From Sphingomicrobium astaxanthinifaciens (GTDB taxonomy: Bacteria > Pseudomonadota > Alphaproteobacteria > Sphingomonadales > Sphingomonadaceae), in the NCBI RefSeq assembly GCF_022865105.1, contig NZ_JAKNYM010000002.1, positions 1 to 64,000 on the forward strand: DNA of 64,000 bases, given 5' to 3'. A model generated the notes under the pieces. It saw only the letters and a program-made list of their open reading frames with translations. It was not told the DNA's origin and did not search any database. Positions 46,486-56,172 of this stretch are shown here, piece after piece (the stretch's first letter is position 1; each line of letters opens with the position of its first letter). The position numbers were made by a program, and so were the translations under genes.

Positions 46486-47513
46486 CGCAGGCGTTCGCGC
46501 GCCCAGCGCGCCGCGTCGGCCACCACCGGGTCGGGGTCGCGGGTCAGCCGCTCGACCTGCGGGGCCAGCGCGCGATCCCCCGAATTGCCCGCCGCGATCA
46601 GGCAGTTGCGGACCAGCCGCCCGCGGCCGATCCGCTTGATCGGCGAGCCCGCGAACAGCTCGCGAAAGCCGGCATCGTCGAGCTGGAGGAGGTCGGCGAG
46701 CTGCGGGGCGACCAGCTCGGGGCGGGGGCGGAATTTCTCATGCCCCTGCTCGGCCCCGGCGAAGCGGTTCCAAGGGCACGCCGCGAGACAGTCGTCGCAG
46801 CCGTAGATACGGTTGCCCATCGCCGTGCGATAGGCCTCGGGGATCGGCCCCGGATGTTCGATCGTCAGGTAGGAGATGCACTTGCGCGCATCGATCCGGT
46901 GGGGCGCGGTGATCGCCCCCGTCGGGCAGGCGGCGATGCAGGCGGTGCAGCTGCCGCAATGCGCACTGGCGGGCGCCGAGGGCTCGAGCTCGAGCGTGGT
47001 GTAGATGATGCCGAGGAACAGCCAGTTGCCGTGGCTGCGGCTGAGCAGGTTGGTGTGCTTGCCCTGCCAGCCCAGTCCGGCGGCGGCGGCGAGCGGCTTT
47101 TCCATCACCGGCGCGGTGTCGACGAACACCTTCACCTCGCACGGCGCTTCGGCGACCAGCCAGCGCGCCAGCGCCTTCAACTTCTGCTTGACCAGCTTGT
47201 GGTAGTCGGCGCCCTGCGCATAGACGCTGATCCGCCCGCGGGTCGGCTCGGCCTCGAGCCAGCGCGGGTCGCGCGCCGGCGCATAGCTGAGCCCTAGCGC
47301 GATCACGCTCCGCGCCTCGGGCCACAGCGCCTTGACCCCGACGCGGTGGTGGAGCCGTTCCTCCATCCACCCCATCTCGCCGTGCCGCCCCTCGGCGATG
47401 AAGCCGCGCAGCTCCTCGCCGGCGGCATCGGCGGCATCGGCGCGCGCGAACCCGCAGGCGGCAAAGCCGAGCGCGGCGGCCTCATCGTGGATGCGGGATT
47501 CGAGACTTGCCAT
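46482..47513 (-). CDS. queG: Epoxyqueuosine reductase
   Basis: Last step of queuosine tRNA modification: reduces epoxyqueuosine with cobalamin and two 4Fe-4S clusters. The 343-aa product starts at ATG 47513. Ferredoxin motifs are CGSCTACIAACPTGAI and CDDCLAACPWN. YAQGADYHKLVKQKL and AGLGWQGKHTNLLSRSHG match QueG. A C-terminal HEAT-like repeat (RLVRNCLIAAGNSGD) is present. Length is typical. Confidence 0.95.
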   Translation of the reverse strand: MASLESRIHDEAAALGFAACGFARADAADAAGEELRGFIAEGRHGEMGWMEERLHHRVGVKALWPEARSVIALGLSYAPARDPRWLEAEPTRGRISVYAQGADYHKLVKQKLKALARWLVAEAPCEVKVFVDTAPVMEKPLAAAAGLGWQGKHTNLLSRSHGNWLFLGIIYTTLELEPSAPASAHCGSCTACIAACPTGAITAPHRIDARKCISYLTIEHPGPIPEAYRTAMGNRIYGCDDCLAACPWNRFAGAEQGHEKFRPRPELVAPQLADLLQLDDAGFRELFAGSPIKRIGRGRLVRNCLIAAGNSGDRALAPQVERLTRDPDPVVADAARWARERLR

Positions 47514-47542
47514 CAGGGCCACAGCCTCTACCAAATCAGGCC

Positions 47543-48484
47543 ATGAACGCCACCGTCCTTGCCGCCGAAGCGAACGACCTCGTCAAGACCTTCGATGGCA
47601 AGACCGCAGTCGATGGCGCCAGCCTGTCGGTCCCCGCCGGGGCGATCTACGGCTTCCTCGGCCCCAACGGCGCGGGCAAGACCACTACCTTGCGGATGAT
47701 GCTCGGCATCATCGACCCCGACGAGGGGCGGCGCACCCTGCTCGGCAACCCGCACCCGCTCAAGGTTGCTCACGATGTCGGCTACCTCCCCGAAGAACGC
47801 GGCCTCTACCCCGCGATGACCGCGCGCGAGGCGATCGCCTTCATGGGGGCGCTGCGCGGGCTGCCGCTGCCCACGGGGCGCGAGCGCGCGACGCAGCTGC
47901 TCGAGGGACATGGGCTGGCCGACTGGACGCACCAGCCGATCCGCTCGCTCTCGAAGGGGATGGCGCAGACCGTCCAGCTGCTGGGCACCATCGTCCACCG
48001 CCCCCGCCTCGTCGTGCTCGACGAGCCCTTCTCGGGGCTCGACGCCATCAACCAGGGCAAGCTGGAGGAACTCATCCGTCGCCTCGCCTCGGAGGGCACC
48101 ACCGTCATCTTCTCGACCCATGTCATCGCCCACGCCGAGCGATTGTGCGAGAAGGTCGCGATCATCGCGCATGGCCGGATCGCCTTCGAGGGCGGGGTCG
48201 ACGAGGCGCGCAACCGGCTGCGCCCGATCGTCCACCTGCGCACGCGCGAGCCCGACGGGCCGTGGCGCGCCGACCTGCCCGCCGCCGCGCACCGGTCGGG
48301 GTGCGAGTTCCGCTTCGAACTGCCCGACAGCGGCCCCGAGCGCATGCTCAGGAGCCTGATCGACCATGGCGCCGGGATCGACACGCTGTCGATCGAGCGC
48401 CCCGGGCTGCACGACGCCTTCGTGGCGATCGCGGGCGAGGCGGTGGCGGCGCAGATGAAGACCGGCGGGGCGCCCGGGCAATGA
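47543..48484 (+). CDS. ABC-2 type exporter ATPase (NatA-like)
   Basis: A 313-aa ATPase from ATG 47543. Walker A GPNGAGKTTT, signature variant LSKGM, Walker B LVVLDEPFSGLD, and H-loop STHV are present; LSKGM in place of LSGGQ is common in NatA-like exporters. A C-terminal extension of about 90 residues follows the ATPase fold. Its stop overlaps the permease ATG (ATGA). Likely energises export of sodium or a drug-like substrate; substrate is unknown. Confidence 0.88.
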   Translation: MNATVLAAEANDLVKTFDGKTAVDGASLSVPAGAIYGFLGPNGAGKTTTLRMMLGIIDPDEGRRTLLGNPHPLKVAHDVGYLPEERGLYPAMTAREAIAFMGALRGLPLPTGRERATQLLEGHGLADWTHQPIRSLSKGMAQTVQLLGTIVHRPRLVVLDEPFSGLDAINQGKLEELIRRLASEGTTVIFSTHVIAHAERLCEKVAIIAHGRIAFEGGVDEARNRLRPIVHLRTREPDGPWRADLPAAAHRSGCEFRFELPDSGPERMLRSLIDHGAGIDTLSIERPGLHDAFVAIAGEAVAAQMKTGGAPGQ

Positions 48485-49707
48485 GGGAACTGCTCCGCGC
48501 CGCCTGGGTGATCGGCCGTCGCGACTATATCGCCACGGTGCTGTCGAAGACCTTCCTCTTCTTCCTCATCGGCCCGCTGTTCCCCGTCGCGATCGGCGTC
48601 CTCTTCGCGGGGGTGGGATCGAACATCGCCGATCGCGAGGTCGACCGCATCGTCGCGGTGGTGGCCAGCGAGGAGGACATGGCCGCGCTCGAGGCGGCGC
48701 GCGAACGGCTCGCGCCGCTGGCCCCCGGGGGCGGGTTCGTGATGCTCGAGCGGGTCGCCCCCGCGCCCGACGCGGCGGCCCAGCGCGAGGCGCTGCTCGG
48801 CCGCACCGAGCGGCCCATCCTCGGCGTGCTCGAGGGGGGGCTCGAGGCGCCCCGCTTCACCGGCACGCTCGACGAGCGCAGCGCCAGCGTGCGCCAGCTG
48901 GTCGCCTTCATCGACGATGCGCGCCGCGCCGAGGCGGTCGGCGGGCTGCCCGACGCCACCGGCCCCGCGCTCGCGGTCGAGACGCGCCGGCGGTCGGCCT
49001 CGAGCGTGAGCTTCGCGCGCCAGATCACCGCGCGGATGGGGCAGCTGCTCCTCTTCTTCATCACCATCCTGCTCGCCGGCATGCTGCTCAGCCAGATGCT
49101 CGAGGAGAAATCGAACAAGGCGATCGAGGTGCTCGCCTCGGCGGTCCCGGTCGACAGCATCTTCATCGGCAAGCTGTTCGCGATGCTCGCCATCTCGCTT
49201 ACCGGGATCATCGTCTGGATCGCGACCATTCTCGCCGCGCTCTACATCTGGGGCGGGGGCGATTTCTCGCTGGTCCCGCCACCCCCCGCGGTGGGGTGGC
49301 CCGTCTTCCTCCTGCTCGGGCTCGTCTATTTCGCCACCAGTTACCTCTTGCTCGGCGCGGCCTTCCTCGGCATCGGCGCGCAGGCCTCGACGGTACGGCA
49401 AGTGCAGACGCTGTCGATGCCCATCACCATGGTCCAGGTGGTGATCTTCCTCGGCGCCCAGCTCGGGGTCGGCGAGCCCGAGGGGGCCAAGGCGATCGCC
49501 GCCGCAATCTTCCCCTTCACCAGCCCGTTCGCGATGATCGCGCGCGCCGCCGAGGTCGAGGCGCTGTGGCCGCACCTCCTCGCCGTCCTGTGGCAGGCGC
49601 TGTGGGTCGCGCTCATCCTCAAGTTCGCGGCGAGCATCTTTCGCAAGAGCGTCCTCAAGTCGGGCAAGCCGTTCCGCTGGCCCTGGCGCCGCCGCGCCGC
49701 GCGCTAG
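48481..49707 (+). CDS. ABC-2 type exporter permease (NatB-like)
   Basis: A 408-aa membrane subunit. One N-terminal membrane helix (TFLFFLIGPLFPVAIGVLFA) is followed by a large periplasmic domain of about 150 residues and five C-terminal helices, beginning MGQLLLFFITILLAGMLLSQ with the conserved MLEEKSNKAIEVLAS just after it. That is the NatB layout. Coupled by ATGA to the ATPase gene. Confidence 0.88.
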   Translation: MRELLRAAWVIGRRDYIATVLSKTFLFFLIGPLFPVAIGVLFAGVGSNIADREVDRIVAVVASEEDMAALEAARERLAPLAPGGGFVMLERVAPAPDAAAQREALLGRTERPILGVLEGGLEAPRFTGTLDERSASVRQLVAFIDDARRAEAVGGLPDATGPALAVETRRRSASSVSFARQITARMGQLLLFFITILLAGMLLSQMLEEKSNKAIEVLASAVPVDSIFIGKLFAMLAISLTGIIVWIATILAALYIWGGGDFSLVPPPPAVGWPVFLLLGLVYFATSYLLLGAAFLGIGAQASTVRQVQTLSMPITMVQVVIFLGAQLGVGEPEGAKAIAAAIFPFTSPFAMIARAAEVEALWPHLLAVLWQALWVALILKFAASIFRKSVLKSGKPFRWPWRRRAAR

Positions 49708-49711
49708 TCGA

Positions 49712-50092
49712 TCAGCCCGGCGGCGCCGGGCCGAGCTGCTCCCACAGCTCGATCTTGATGCCGTCGGGATCGAGCAGCCAGGCGAACTTGCCATAGACCT
49801 CGTCCTGGCGGCCGAGGATCTCCACCCCCTTGCCCTCGAGCTCGGCCTGGAAGGCATCGAGGTCGTCGACCCGCAGGTTGATCATGAAGGGCATCGTGCC
49901 CGGGTCGAGATAGTCGCTGTCCTCGGGAAAACTCGACAGCAGGCTGAAGGGATCGTCGTGCGGCTCGTCGCCCCAGCGCAGGACCGGGCCATATTCGCCG
50001 CTGATGCCGAGCACCTCCTTGTACCATCTGGTGCTGGCCGCGACGTCCTTGCGCTTGACGAAGACGCCGCCCAGTCCCGTGATTCGTGCCAT
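49712..50092 (-). CDS. VOC/glyoxalase-like dioxygenase-superfamily protein
   Basis: A 126-aa protein of paired beta-alpha-beta-beta-beta units: ITGLGGVFVKRKDVAASTRW and YKEVLGI in the first, LRVDDLDAFQAELEGKGVEI and AWLLDPDGIKIELWEQ in the second. The late Glu in KIELWE is a usual metal ligand. Substrate is unknown. It converges with the ABC permease gene. Confidence 0.85.
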   Translation of the reverse strand: MARITGLGGVFVKRKDVAASTRWYKEVLGISGEYGPVLRWGDEPHDDPFSLLSSFPEDSDYLDPGTMPFMINLRVDDLDAFQAELEGKGVEILGRQDEVYGKFAWLLDPDGIKIELWEQLGPAPPG

Positions 50093-50134
50093 TTCGCTTC
50101 CCCTGCCGTGTCATGACGGGCATAGCATGGCGGC

Positions 50135-51475
50135 ATGGCGGGGGGGAGCATCGACAGCCGGGTCATCTGGGCCATCGCGATCCCCGCGATGATCACCAAC
50201 GTGGCGACCGCGCTGATCGGGGTCGCCGACCTGTGGATCGTCGGGCGGCTCGGCAGCGCCCCCCCGCAGGGCGCGGTCGACATCGGCGCGCGGCTGTTCG
50301 CGCTGCTCTTCACCGTCATGAATTTCCTCAAGACCGGGACCACCGGGATGGTCGCGCAGGCGGGCGCGCGCTCGGGCCCGCGCGAGCAGGCGGCGACCCT
50401 GCTGCGCGGCATCGCGGTCGCGCTGGTCATCGCCTTCACGCTGCTCGCGCTCAAGCCCATCCTCCTGCCGCTCCTCCTTGCCGCCCTCGGCGCCGAGGGC
50501 GCGGTGCTGGAGGCGGCGAACATCTATGCGGGCATCCGCTACTGGTCGGCCCCCGGCGTGCTCGTGAATCTCGCGCTCATCGGCTATCTCGTCGGCCAGC
50601 GCCGGATGAAGGCCGTGCTCGTCATCGAGGTCGGCTACAATCTGCTCAACGTCGCGCTCGGGCTGTTCTTCGTGCTCCGGCTCGACATGGGCATCGCCGG
50701 GATCGGCTGGTCGAGCCTGATCGCCGAATATGCCAAGCTCGCGGTCACCGCGGCGATCGTCCTGTCGGGCGGCGGCGCCGCGCTGCTGCGCGCCGCGACG
50801 CGCGACCGCGTGCTGGTTCGCGACAAGCTCCAGCCCTTCCTGTCGGTCAATCGCGACCTCTTCCTGCGCACCGTCATCCTCTCGATCGCGCTCGCCGCGC
50901 TGACCCGGATCGGCGCCGAGCGCGGCCCGGTGATCCTCGCCGCCAACGCGATCCTGTTCCAGTTCTTCCTCTTCTCGGCGCTCTTCCTCGACGGGTTCGA
51001 AAATGCCGCGCAGGTGCTCAATGGCGAGGCCAAGGGCGCCGCCGACCGGGTCCGCTTCGAGCGGCTGACCCGCGCGATCCTGCTGCGCGGGATCGCCGCC
51101 GCCGCGCTGGTCAGCCTGTTCTTCGGCGCCTTCGCGGTGCCGCTGATCAAGAGTTTCGCCGCCACCCCCGAAGTCGCCGCCGCCGCGATGTTCGTTTCGC
51201 CCTGGCTCGTACTGATGCCCTTCGCGGGGGTGGCGAGCTTCATCTACGACGGGGTCTATGTCGGGGCCTCGTGGACCCGCGCGTTGCTGCTCACGATGGT
51301 CGGCGGCACGCTGGTCTACGCGCTCAGCCTGTGGGCGACCTGGAGCCTCGGCAACCATGGGCTGTGGCTCAGCTTCACCCTGTTCCTCGCCGCCCGCGCG
51401 CTGTTCCAGCGGCTCGCGCTGCCGCGGCTGACCCGCCGGATCGACCACGACCCCACCTTGGAGAAACAATCATGA
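50135..51475 (+). CDS. MATE-family efflux transporter (DinF-like)
   Basis: A 446-aa inner-membrane antiporter with twelve helices in two related halves (WAIAIPAMITNVATALIGVA; RTVILSIALAALTRIGAERG). Family features include the gap between halves near residue 225 and RLDMGIAGIGWSSLIAEY. Likely drug/H+ or drug/Na+ export. Its stop overlaps the next start (ATGA), so the DUF7010 protein is co-translated. Confidence 0.9.
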   Translation: MAGGSIDSRVIWAIAIPAMITNVATALIGVADLWIVGRLGSAPPQGAVDIGARLFALLFTVMNFLKTGTTGMVAQAGARSGPREQAATLLRGIAVALVIAFTLLALKPILLPLLLAALGAEGAVLEAANIYAGIRYWSAPGVLVNLALIGYLVGQRRMKAVLVIEVGYNLLNVALGLFFVLRLDMGIAGIGWSSLIAEYAKLAVTAAIVLSGGGAALLRAATRDRVLVRDKLQPFLSVNRDLFLRTVILSIALAALTRIGAERGPVILAANAILFQFFLFSALFLDGFENAAQVLNGEAKGAADRVRFERLTRAILLRGIAAAALVSLFFGAFAVPLIKSFAATPEVAAAAMFVSPWLVLMPFAGVASFIYDGVYVGASWTRALLLTMVGGTLVYALSLWATWSLGNHGLWLSFTLFLAARALFQRLALPRLTRRIDHDPTLEKQS

Positions 51476-52020
51476 TCATTGCCGTTGCCCAAGCCGACCT
51501 TCGCCGCGCCTTCGTCGGCGGCGGGCCGGGGCTCATCGTCTCGGGGCTCTGCTGGCTCGCCGCCGGCCTCGTCGCGCAGGCGAAGGGGGTGCCGACCGGC
51601 TATGCGGTGCTGTTCGTCACCGGCATGTTCATCTTCCCGAGCGCGCTGTTGCTCTGCCGCTTCCTGTTCGGCCGCGCGCCCGCCGCCAAGGACAACCCGC
51701 TGGGCCGCGTCGCGCTCGAAAGCACGTTCGCGATGATCGCGGGGATCGTCATCGCCCACCTCTTCCTCGGCAGTCGCCCCGACTATGTTTTCCCGCTGGT
51801 CGCCATCGCGGTCGGCACCCATTTCCTTGCCTTCCGCACCGCTTATGGCGACGCGCGCTTCTGGGGGCTGGCGGGGATCGTCACCGCCATCGGCGGCTAT
51901 GCCATCTGGGGCAACGGGCTGTCCGCGCTGACGGTGGCGCTGCTGGTCGCCGCGAGCGAGATCCTTTTCGGCCTGTGGCTGCTCGCCAGCCCGCGCGGGG
52001 AGCGCGCGCCCTCGCGCTAG
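51472..52020 (+). CDS. DUF7010-like integral membrane protein
   Basis: A 182-aa protein with about six hydrophobic helices (LIVSGLCWLAAGLVAQ, YAVLFVTGMFIFPSALLLC, LVAIAVGTHFLAFRTAYGD). The pattern fits DUF7010, a family of unknown function. Coupled to the MATE gene, so it may assist or modulate it, which is inferred from position. Confidence 0.7.
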   Translation: MIIAVAQADLRRAFVGGGPGLIVSGLCWLAAGLVAQAKGVPTGYAVLFVTGMFIFPSALLLCRFLFGRAPAAKDNPLGRVALESTFAMIAGIVIAHLFLGSRPDYVFPLVAIAVGTHFLAFRTAYGDARFWGLAGIVTAIGGYAIWGNGLSALTVALLVAASEILFGLWLLASPRGERAPSR

Positions 52021-52030
52021 CGCCGCGGCG

Positions 52031-52834
52031 CTAGTGGACGAAGCGCGCGACCACGTCGCGATAGCTGCGCGAGACCTTCACCTCGGTATCCGAACCGAGG
52101 ACGAGGAAGCATTCGCCATTGGTGTGCGGTTTGACCTGCTTGACCTTCTCGAGGTTGACGATGGTCGAGCGGTGGACGCGCTGGAACTTGCGCGGGTCGA
52201 GCCGCTTCTCGAGGTCCTTCATCGTCTCGCGCAGGATCAGCGTGTTGTCGCCGGTCTGGATGCACATATAGTCGCCCGCCGCGTCGATCCGCTCGATATC
52301 CTCGACATCGACGCGGAAGATCTGCCCCTGGTCGCGGATGTTGATGACGCTCTCGAAGCGGCTCGCCGCGGGGGCCGCGCTGTCCTGCGTCGACAGTTCG
52401 CTGGCCGCCTCGGGAGCATGTTCGTGGAGCGCCTCTTCGAGCTGCTTGGCCTTGCGCGCCGCGTTCTTCTCGGCGAGCCGGTTGCGCACCCGGTCGAGCG
52501 TCTCGGCGAGGCGGTCCTCCTCGACCGGCTTGACCAGATAGTCGACCGCCTTGGCCTCGAACGCCTTCACCGCATGGTCCGAATAAGCGGTGACGAAGAC
52601 GAACAGCGGGGGTTCGACCTCCATCAGCCCCGAGATCACCGAGAAGCCGTCGAACCCGGGCATCTGGATGTCGAGAAAGACGAGGTCGGGCTTGAGGGTC
52701 TTGGTCTGGCGGATCGCCTCGCGCCCGTTGCTGGCGGTGCCGACGACCTCGACGTCGTCATGCGCCTCAAGCCGCAGTTGCAGCCCCTGCGTGGCCAGCG
52801 GTTCGTCATCGACCAAAAGCGTACGGATCGTCAT
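52031..52834 (-). CDS. LytTR-family response regulator
   Basis: A 267-aa regulator. The receiver (about 1-120) has LLVDDEPLA, phospho-acceptor Asp in LVFLDIQMPG and Lys in YLVKPVEED. The LytTR DNA-binding domain (about 165-267) has VEDIERIDAAGDYMCIQTG and FQRVHRSTIVNLEKVKQV. Its start overlaps the sensor kinase stop (ATGA), so it is the partner of the LytS-type kinase upstream. Targets unknown. Confidence 0.93.
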   Translation of the reverse strand: MTIRTLLVDDEPLATQGLQLRLEAHDDVEVVGTASNGREAIRQTKTLKPDLVFLDIQMPGFDGFSVISGLMEVEPPLFVFVTAYSDHAVKAFEAKAVDYLVKPVEEDRLAETLDRVRNRLAEKNAARKAKQLEEALHEHAPEAASELSTQDSAAPAASRFESVINIRDQGQIFRVDVEDIERIDAAGDYMCIQTGDNTLILRETMKDLEKRLDPRKFQRVHRSTIVNLEKVKQVKPHTNGECFLVLGSDTEVKVSRSYRDVVARFVH

Positions 52835-54063
52835 GCTTCATCTTTCTTCACGAAGGGTATGTGGAGGATAACGCTAAAGCCCCCCTTTTCGTTCGTTCTG
52901 GTCTCGAAACTACCCGCGTCGCCATAGGCCTGCGCGAGCCGTTCGCTGGTGTTGGCGAGCCCCACCCCGGTCGACTGGCTGTCGCTGACCACCGCGCCGC
53001 CGGCCCCCGAATCGGCCACCTCGATCCGCACCCGGTCGCCCTCGCGCCGCGCGGTGATCCAGATATCGGCGCCATGCTCGGCGGGGGTGACCGCATATTT
53101 GATCGCATTCTCGATCAGCGGCTGGAGGATGAGGCTCGGTACCGGCACCCCGGCGGCCTCGGCCTCGATCCGGAAATGCGGCTTGAGCCGTTCCTCGAAG
53201 CGCATCTTCTCGATCTCGAGATAGAGCTTGAGCGTGTCGATCTCCTTGGCCAGCGGGACCTGCGCGGTGGGCTCGTTGGCCAGCGTGTAGCGCAGGAAGC
53301 TCGACAAGCGCGCGAGCATCGCGTTGGCGCGCTCGCGCTCGGCGAGCAGCACCAGCGTGGAAATGCTGTTGAGCGTGTTGAACAGGAAATGCGGGTTGAG
53401 CTGGTAGCGCAGCATCGCCAGCTGCGCCGAGGAGGCCTGGCTCTCGAGCGCGCGGCGCTGGTCGATCTGCTCCTCGAGCAGCAGGTAGTAGTTGATCCCG
53501 TAATAGAGCGCGGTCCACGCCGCCAGCAGCGAGAAATCGAGCACCAGCGCGCCGAGGAACTGCGTCCCGCGCGGCTCGAAGCTGGCGTTGACGAAGGTCG
53601 AGATGCTCCACGTCTCGAGGAAGCTGAATAGCACCGAGGTCAGCACCACCGTAACGATGCTCAGCAGCATGGTGATCGCCGCCTGCAGCTTGATCAGCCG
53701 CTTGTAGAGCGCCGCCATCAGCAGCGTGAGCGAATAGCCCGTGGCGGTGATGATCAGGCAGTGGAAGAGGAAGACGATCGGCTCGAAGCCGTTCACCACG
53801 CCGGTCAGGTAGCGCAGCATCAGGTAGCCCGACCAGCCGAAGCTCTGGAGCAGCCAGAAGGCGCGGTTCTTGTCCTGGAAGAAGGGCCGGTCGAGCCCGA
53901 CCGCGCCGATCACCGGCCCCTCGGAGCGGCCCGCCGCGGCATGGTCGCCCGCCGTGCGCGCGATGCGCTCGACCGACGCCCCGCCGCCGAGACGTTCCCG
54001 CCGCGCGGGGCGACCCGCCGGCTGCTCCTTCAGCCCCGATACAGGCTCGCTCGCCAAATTCAT
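52831..54063 (-). CDS. LytS-type sensor histidine kinase
   Basis: A 410-aa membrane kinase with four hydrophobic segments at about 80-215 (FEPIVFLFHCLIITATGY, AAITMLLSIVTVVLTSVLF). The His_kinase domain carries the acceptor His in LNPHFLFNTLNSIS, and the ATPase domain has LILQPLIENAIKYAV and GVGLANTSERL. No large periplasmic sensor is present, so it probably senses within the membrane. Forms an operon with the LytTR regulator. Confidence 0.9.
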   Translation of the reverse strand: MNLASEPVSGLKEQPAGRPARRERLGGGASVERIARTAGDHAAAGRSEGPVIGAVGLDRPFFQDKNRAFWLLQSFGWSGYLMLRYLTGVVNGFEPIVFLFHCLIITATGYSLTLLMAALYKRLIKLQAAITMLLSIVTVVLTSVLFSFLETWSISTFVNASFEPRGTQFLGALVLDFSLLAAWTALYYGINYYLLLEEQIDQRRALESQASSAQLAMLRYQLNPHFLFNTLNSISTLVLLAERERANAMLARLSSFLRYTLANEPTAQVPLAKEIDTLKLYLEIEKMRFEERLKPHFRIEAEAAGVPVPSLILQPLIENAIKYAVTPAEHGADIWITARREGDRVRIEVADSGAGGAVVSDSQSTGVGLANTSERLAQAYGDAGSFETRTNEKGGFSVILHIPFVKKDEA

Positions 54064-54168
54064 GCTCCGTGGTTGCGCCCGCGCAACATAAGGCGCAATG
54101 CAGCGTCTTCATAGAGGCGCGGCGCGTGAGGTGGTCGCACGGTTCGAACGGTCTGGCAGGAGTTTCGC

Positions 54169-56100
54169 ATGTTTCGTCTCGCGTTTGTCGCTATGGGCCT
54201 GGTCATGCTCACCGGTTGCTCGACCAAGGACAATGGCGCTGCCACGACCAGCGAACCCGCCGCGATCGCGCCGATCCTCGACCGCGCCGACGCGCGCGAC
54301 CAGCACAGCTACGCCCGCCCGCTCGAGGCCCGCGTCTACCATGTCGCGCTCGACCTCGATGTCGATTTCGCCGCCGAGCGCGTGGCCGGCAGCGCCACGC
54401 TCGACATCGAGGCGGCGGAGGATGCCCGCGAGATCGTGCTCGACAGCCGCAACCTCACCATCCGCTCGATCACCGCCCCCGACGGCAGCGCGCTCGACTA
54501 TTCGGTCGGCGAGGGCAGCGAGGAGCTGGGGCAGCCGATCACCGTCGAGCTGGCGGGCCACGAGCGGATCGTGATCGACTATGTCAGCGCCCCCGACAGC
54601 GACGCGCTGCAGTTCCTCAGCCCCGCGCAGACCGCGGGCAAGGTGCATCCCTATCTGTTCAGCCAGGGCCAATCGATCCTCAACCGGTCGTGGATCCCAA
54701 CGCAGGACAGCCCCGGCATCCGCCAGACCTGGGAAGCGCGCATCCGCGTGCCCAACCCGCTCACCGCGGTGATGAGCGCGCCGAGCGCGGGCGATCCCGT
54801 GCCCGACGGTCCCGACCACCGCATCTTCTCCTTTGCGATGGACAAGTCGGTCCCGCCCTATCTCATCGCCATCGCGGTCGGCGATATCGTATTCCGGCCG
54901 CTCGGCCTGCGCACCGGGGTGTGGACCGAACCGGCGATGCTCGACGCGGCGGCGGCCGAACTGGCCGATACCGAGCGCATGATCACCGCCTCCGAACAGC
55001 TGTTCGGTCCCTATCGCTGGGGGCGGTACGACATGATCGTCCTGCCCCCCTCCTTCCCCTTCGGCGGGATGGAGAACCCGACGCTGACCTTCCTTACCCC
55101 GACCTTCATCGCCGGCGACAAGTCGCTGACCGCGCTGATCGCGCACGAGCTCGCGCACAGCTGGTCGGGCAATCTGGCGACCAACGCGACCTGGGCCGAT
55201 TTCTGGCTCAACGAGGGGATGACCGTCTATGCCGAGCAGCGGATCGTCGAGGCGGTCTATGGCGAGGAGGCCTATGACCAGGCGGTGAGCCTGTCGCTCG
55301 ATGCCACCGACGGCGCCCTCGCCGAGCTCGAGAGGCGCGACCAGGTGCTCGCGGTCGACCTTGCCGGGCGCCACCCCGACGACGGCTTCACCGACATTCC
55401 CTACGACAAGGGCGCCGCCTTCCTGCGCACGCTCGAGGCCGAGGTCGGGCGCGAGCGCTTCGACGCCTTCCTGCGCCGCTGGTTCGACGACCATGCCTTC
55501 GAACCGGTCACCAGCTCGATGTTCTTCGAGGCGGTCGCCGAACAGCTGTTCGACGGCGACGAGGCCAAGATCGCCAGCTTCGGGCTGCGCGAATGGATCT
55601 ACGAGCCCGGGCTCCCCGAGAATGTCGCGCGCGGCAACCCCGAGGCCTTCGCCGAGGTCGATGCGGCGGTGGTCGAGTTCGACGGCGGCGGCGATCCCGC
55701 GGCGCTCGGCTGGGCCGACTGGAACACCGCCGAGCGGCTGCGCTTCCTCGGCAAGATCGACACCGACTTGTCGGACGAACGCCTCGCCGCGCTCGACCGC
55801 GCCTTCGGGCTGTCGGCCACGGGCAACAACGAGATCCTCTTCCTCTGGCTCAAGCTGGCGATCGCCAACCGCTACGATCCGGCGGTCGATCGGCTGACCC
55901 GCTTCCTGACCAGCCAGGGGCGCCGCAAGTTCGTGCGCCCGCTTTTCGTCGCGCTCGCCGCCGACGAGGAGTGGGGCCTGACGATCGCGCGCCGCATCTA
56001 CCCGCGCGCGCGCCCGCTCTACCATCCGGTGACCTTCCAGGACCTCGACCAGATGGGGCTCGACGCCGCGCGAACCGGATCGGAATCAACGCAAAGTTAA
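54169..56100 (+). CDS. M1-family zinc aminopeptidase lipoprotein (LTA4-hydrolase-like)
   Basis: A 643-aa exported peptidase. The signal peptide ends LTGC, a lipobox, so it is probably a periplasmic lipoprotein. The exopeptidase motif GGMEN is at residues 299-303. Zinc ligands are His326, His330 (HELAHSW) and Glu349 (WLNEG). A C-terminal helical domain similar to leukotriene-A4 hydrolase follows (LGWADWNTAERLRFLGKI). All catalytic residues are present. It diverges from the LytS gene. Confidence 0.93.
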   Translation: MFRLAFVAMGLVMLTGCSTKDNGAATTSEPAAIAPILDRADARDQHSYARPLEARVYHVALDLDVDFAAERVAGSATLDIEAAEDAREIVLDSRNLTIRSITAPDGSALDYSVGEGSEELGQPITVELAGHERIVIDYVSAPDSDALQFLSPAQTAGKVHPYLFSQGQSILNRSWIPTQDSPGIRQTWEARIRVPNPLTAVMSAPSAGDPVPDGPDHRIFSFAMDKSVPPYLIAIAVGDIVFRPLGLRTGVWTEPAMLDAAAAELADTERMITASEQLFGPYRWGRYDMIVLPPSFPFGGMENPTLTFLTPTFIAGDKSLTALIAHELAHSWSGNLATNATWADFWLNEGMTVYAEQRIVEAVYGEEAYDQAVSLSLDATDGALAELERRDQVLAVDLAGRHPDDGFTDIPYDKGAAFLRTLEAEVGRERFDAFLRRWFDDHAFEPVTSSMFFEAVAEQLFDGDEAKIASFGLREWIYEPGLPENVARGNPEAFAEVDAAVVEFDGGGDPAALGWADWNTAERLRFLGKIDTDLSDERLAALDRAFGLSATGNNEILFLWLKLAIANRYDPAVDRLTRFLTSQGRRKFVRPLFVALAADEEWGLTIARRIYPRARPLYHPVTFQDLDQMGLDAARTGSESTQS

Positions 56101-56172
56101 CCACGCCCTTAACCCGGTCGTAACCAGCCCCGGTCTAGGTCTGGCGCTCATTCAGAGGAGCGCGCGAGTCGA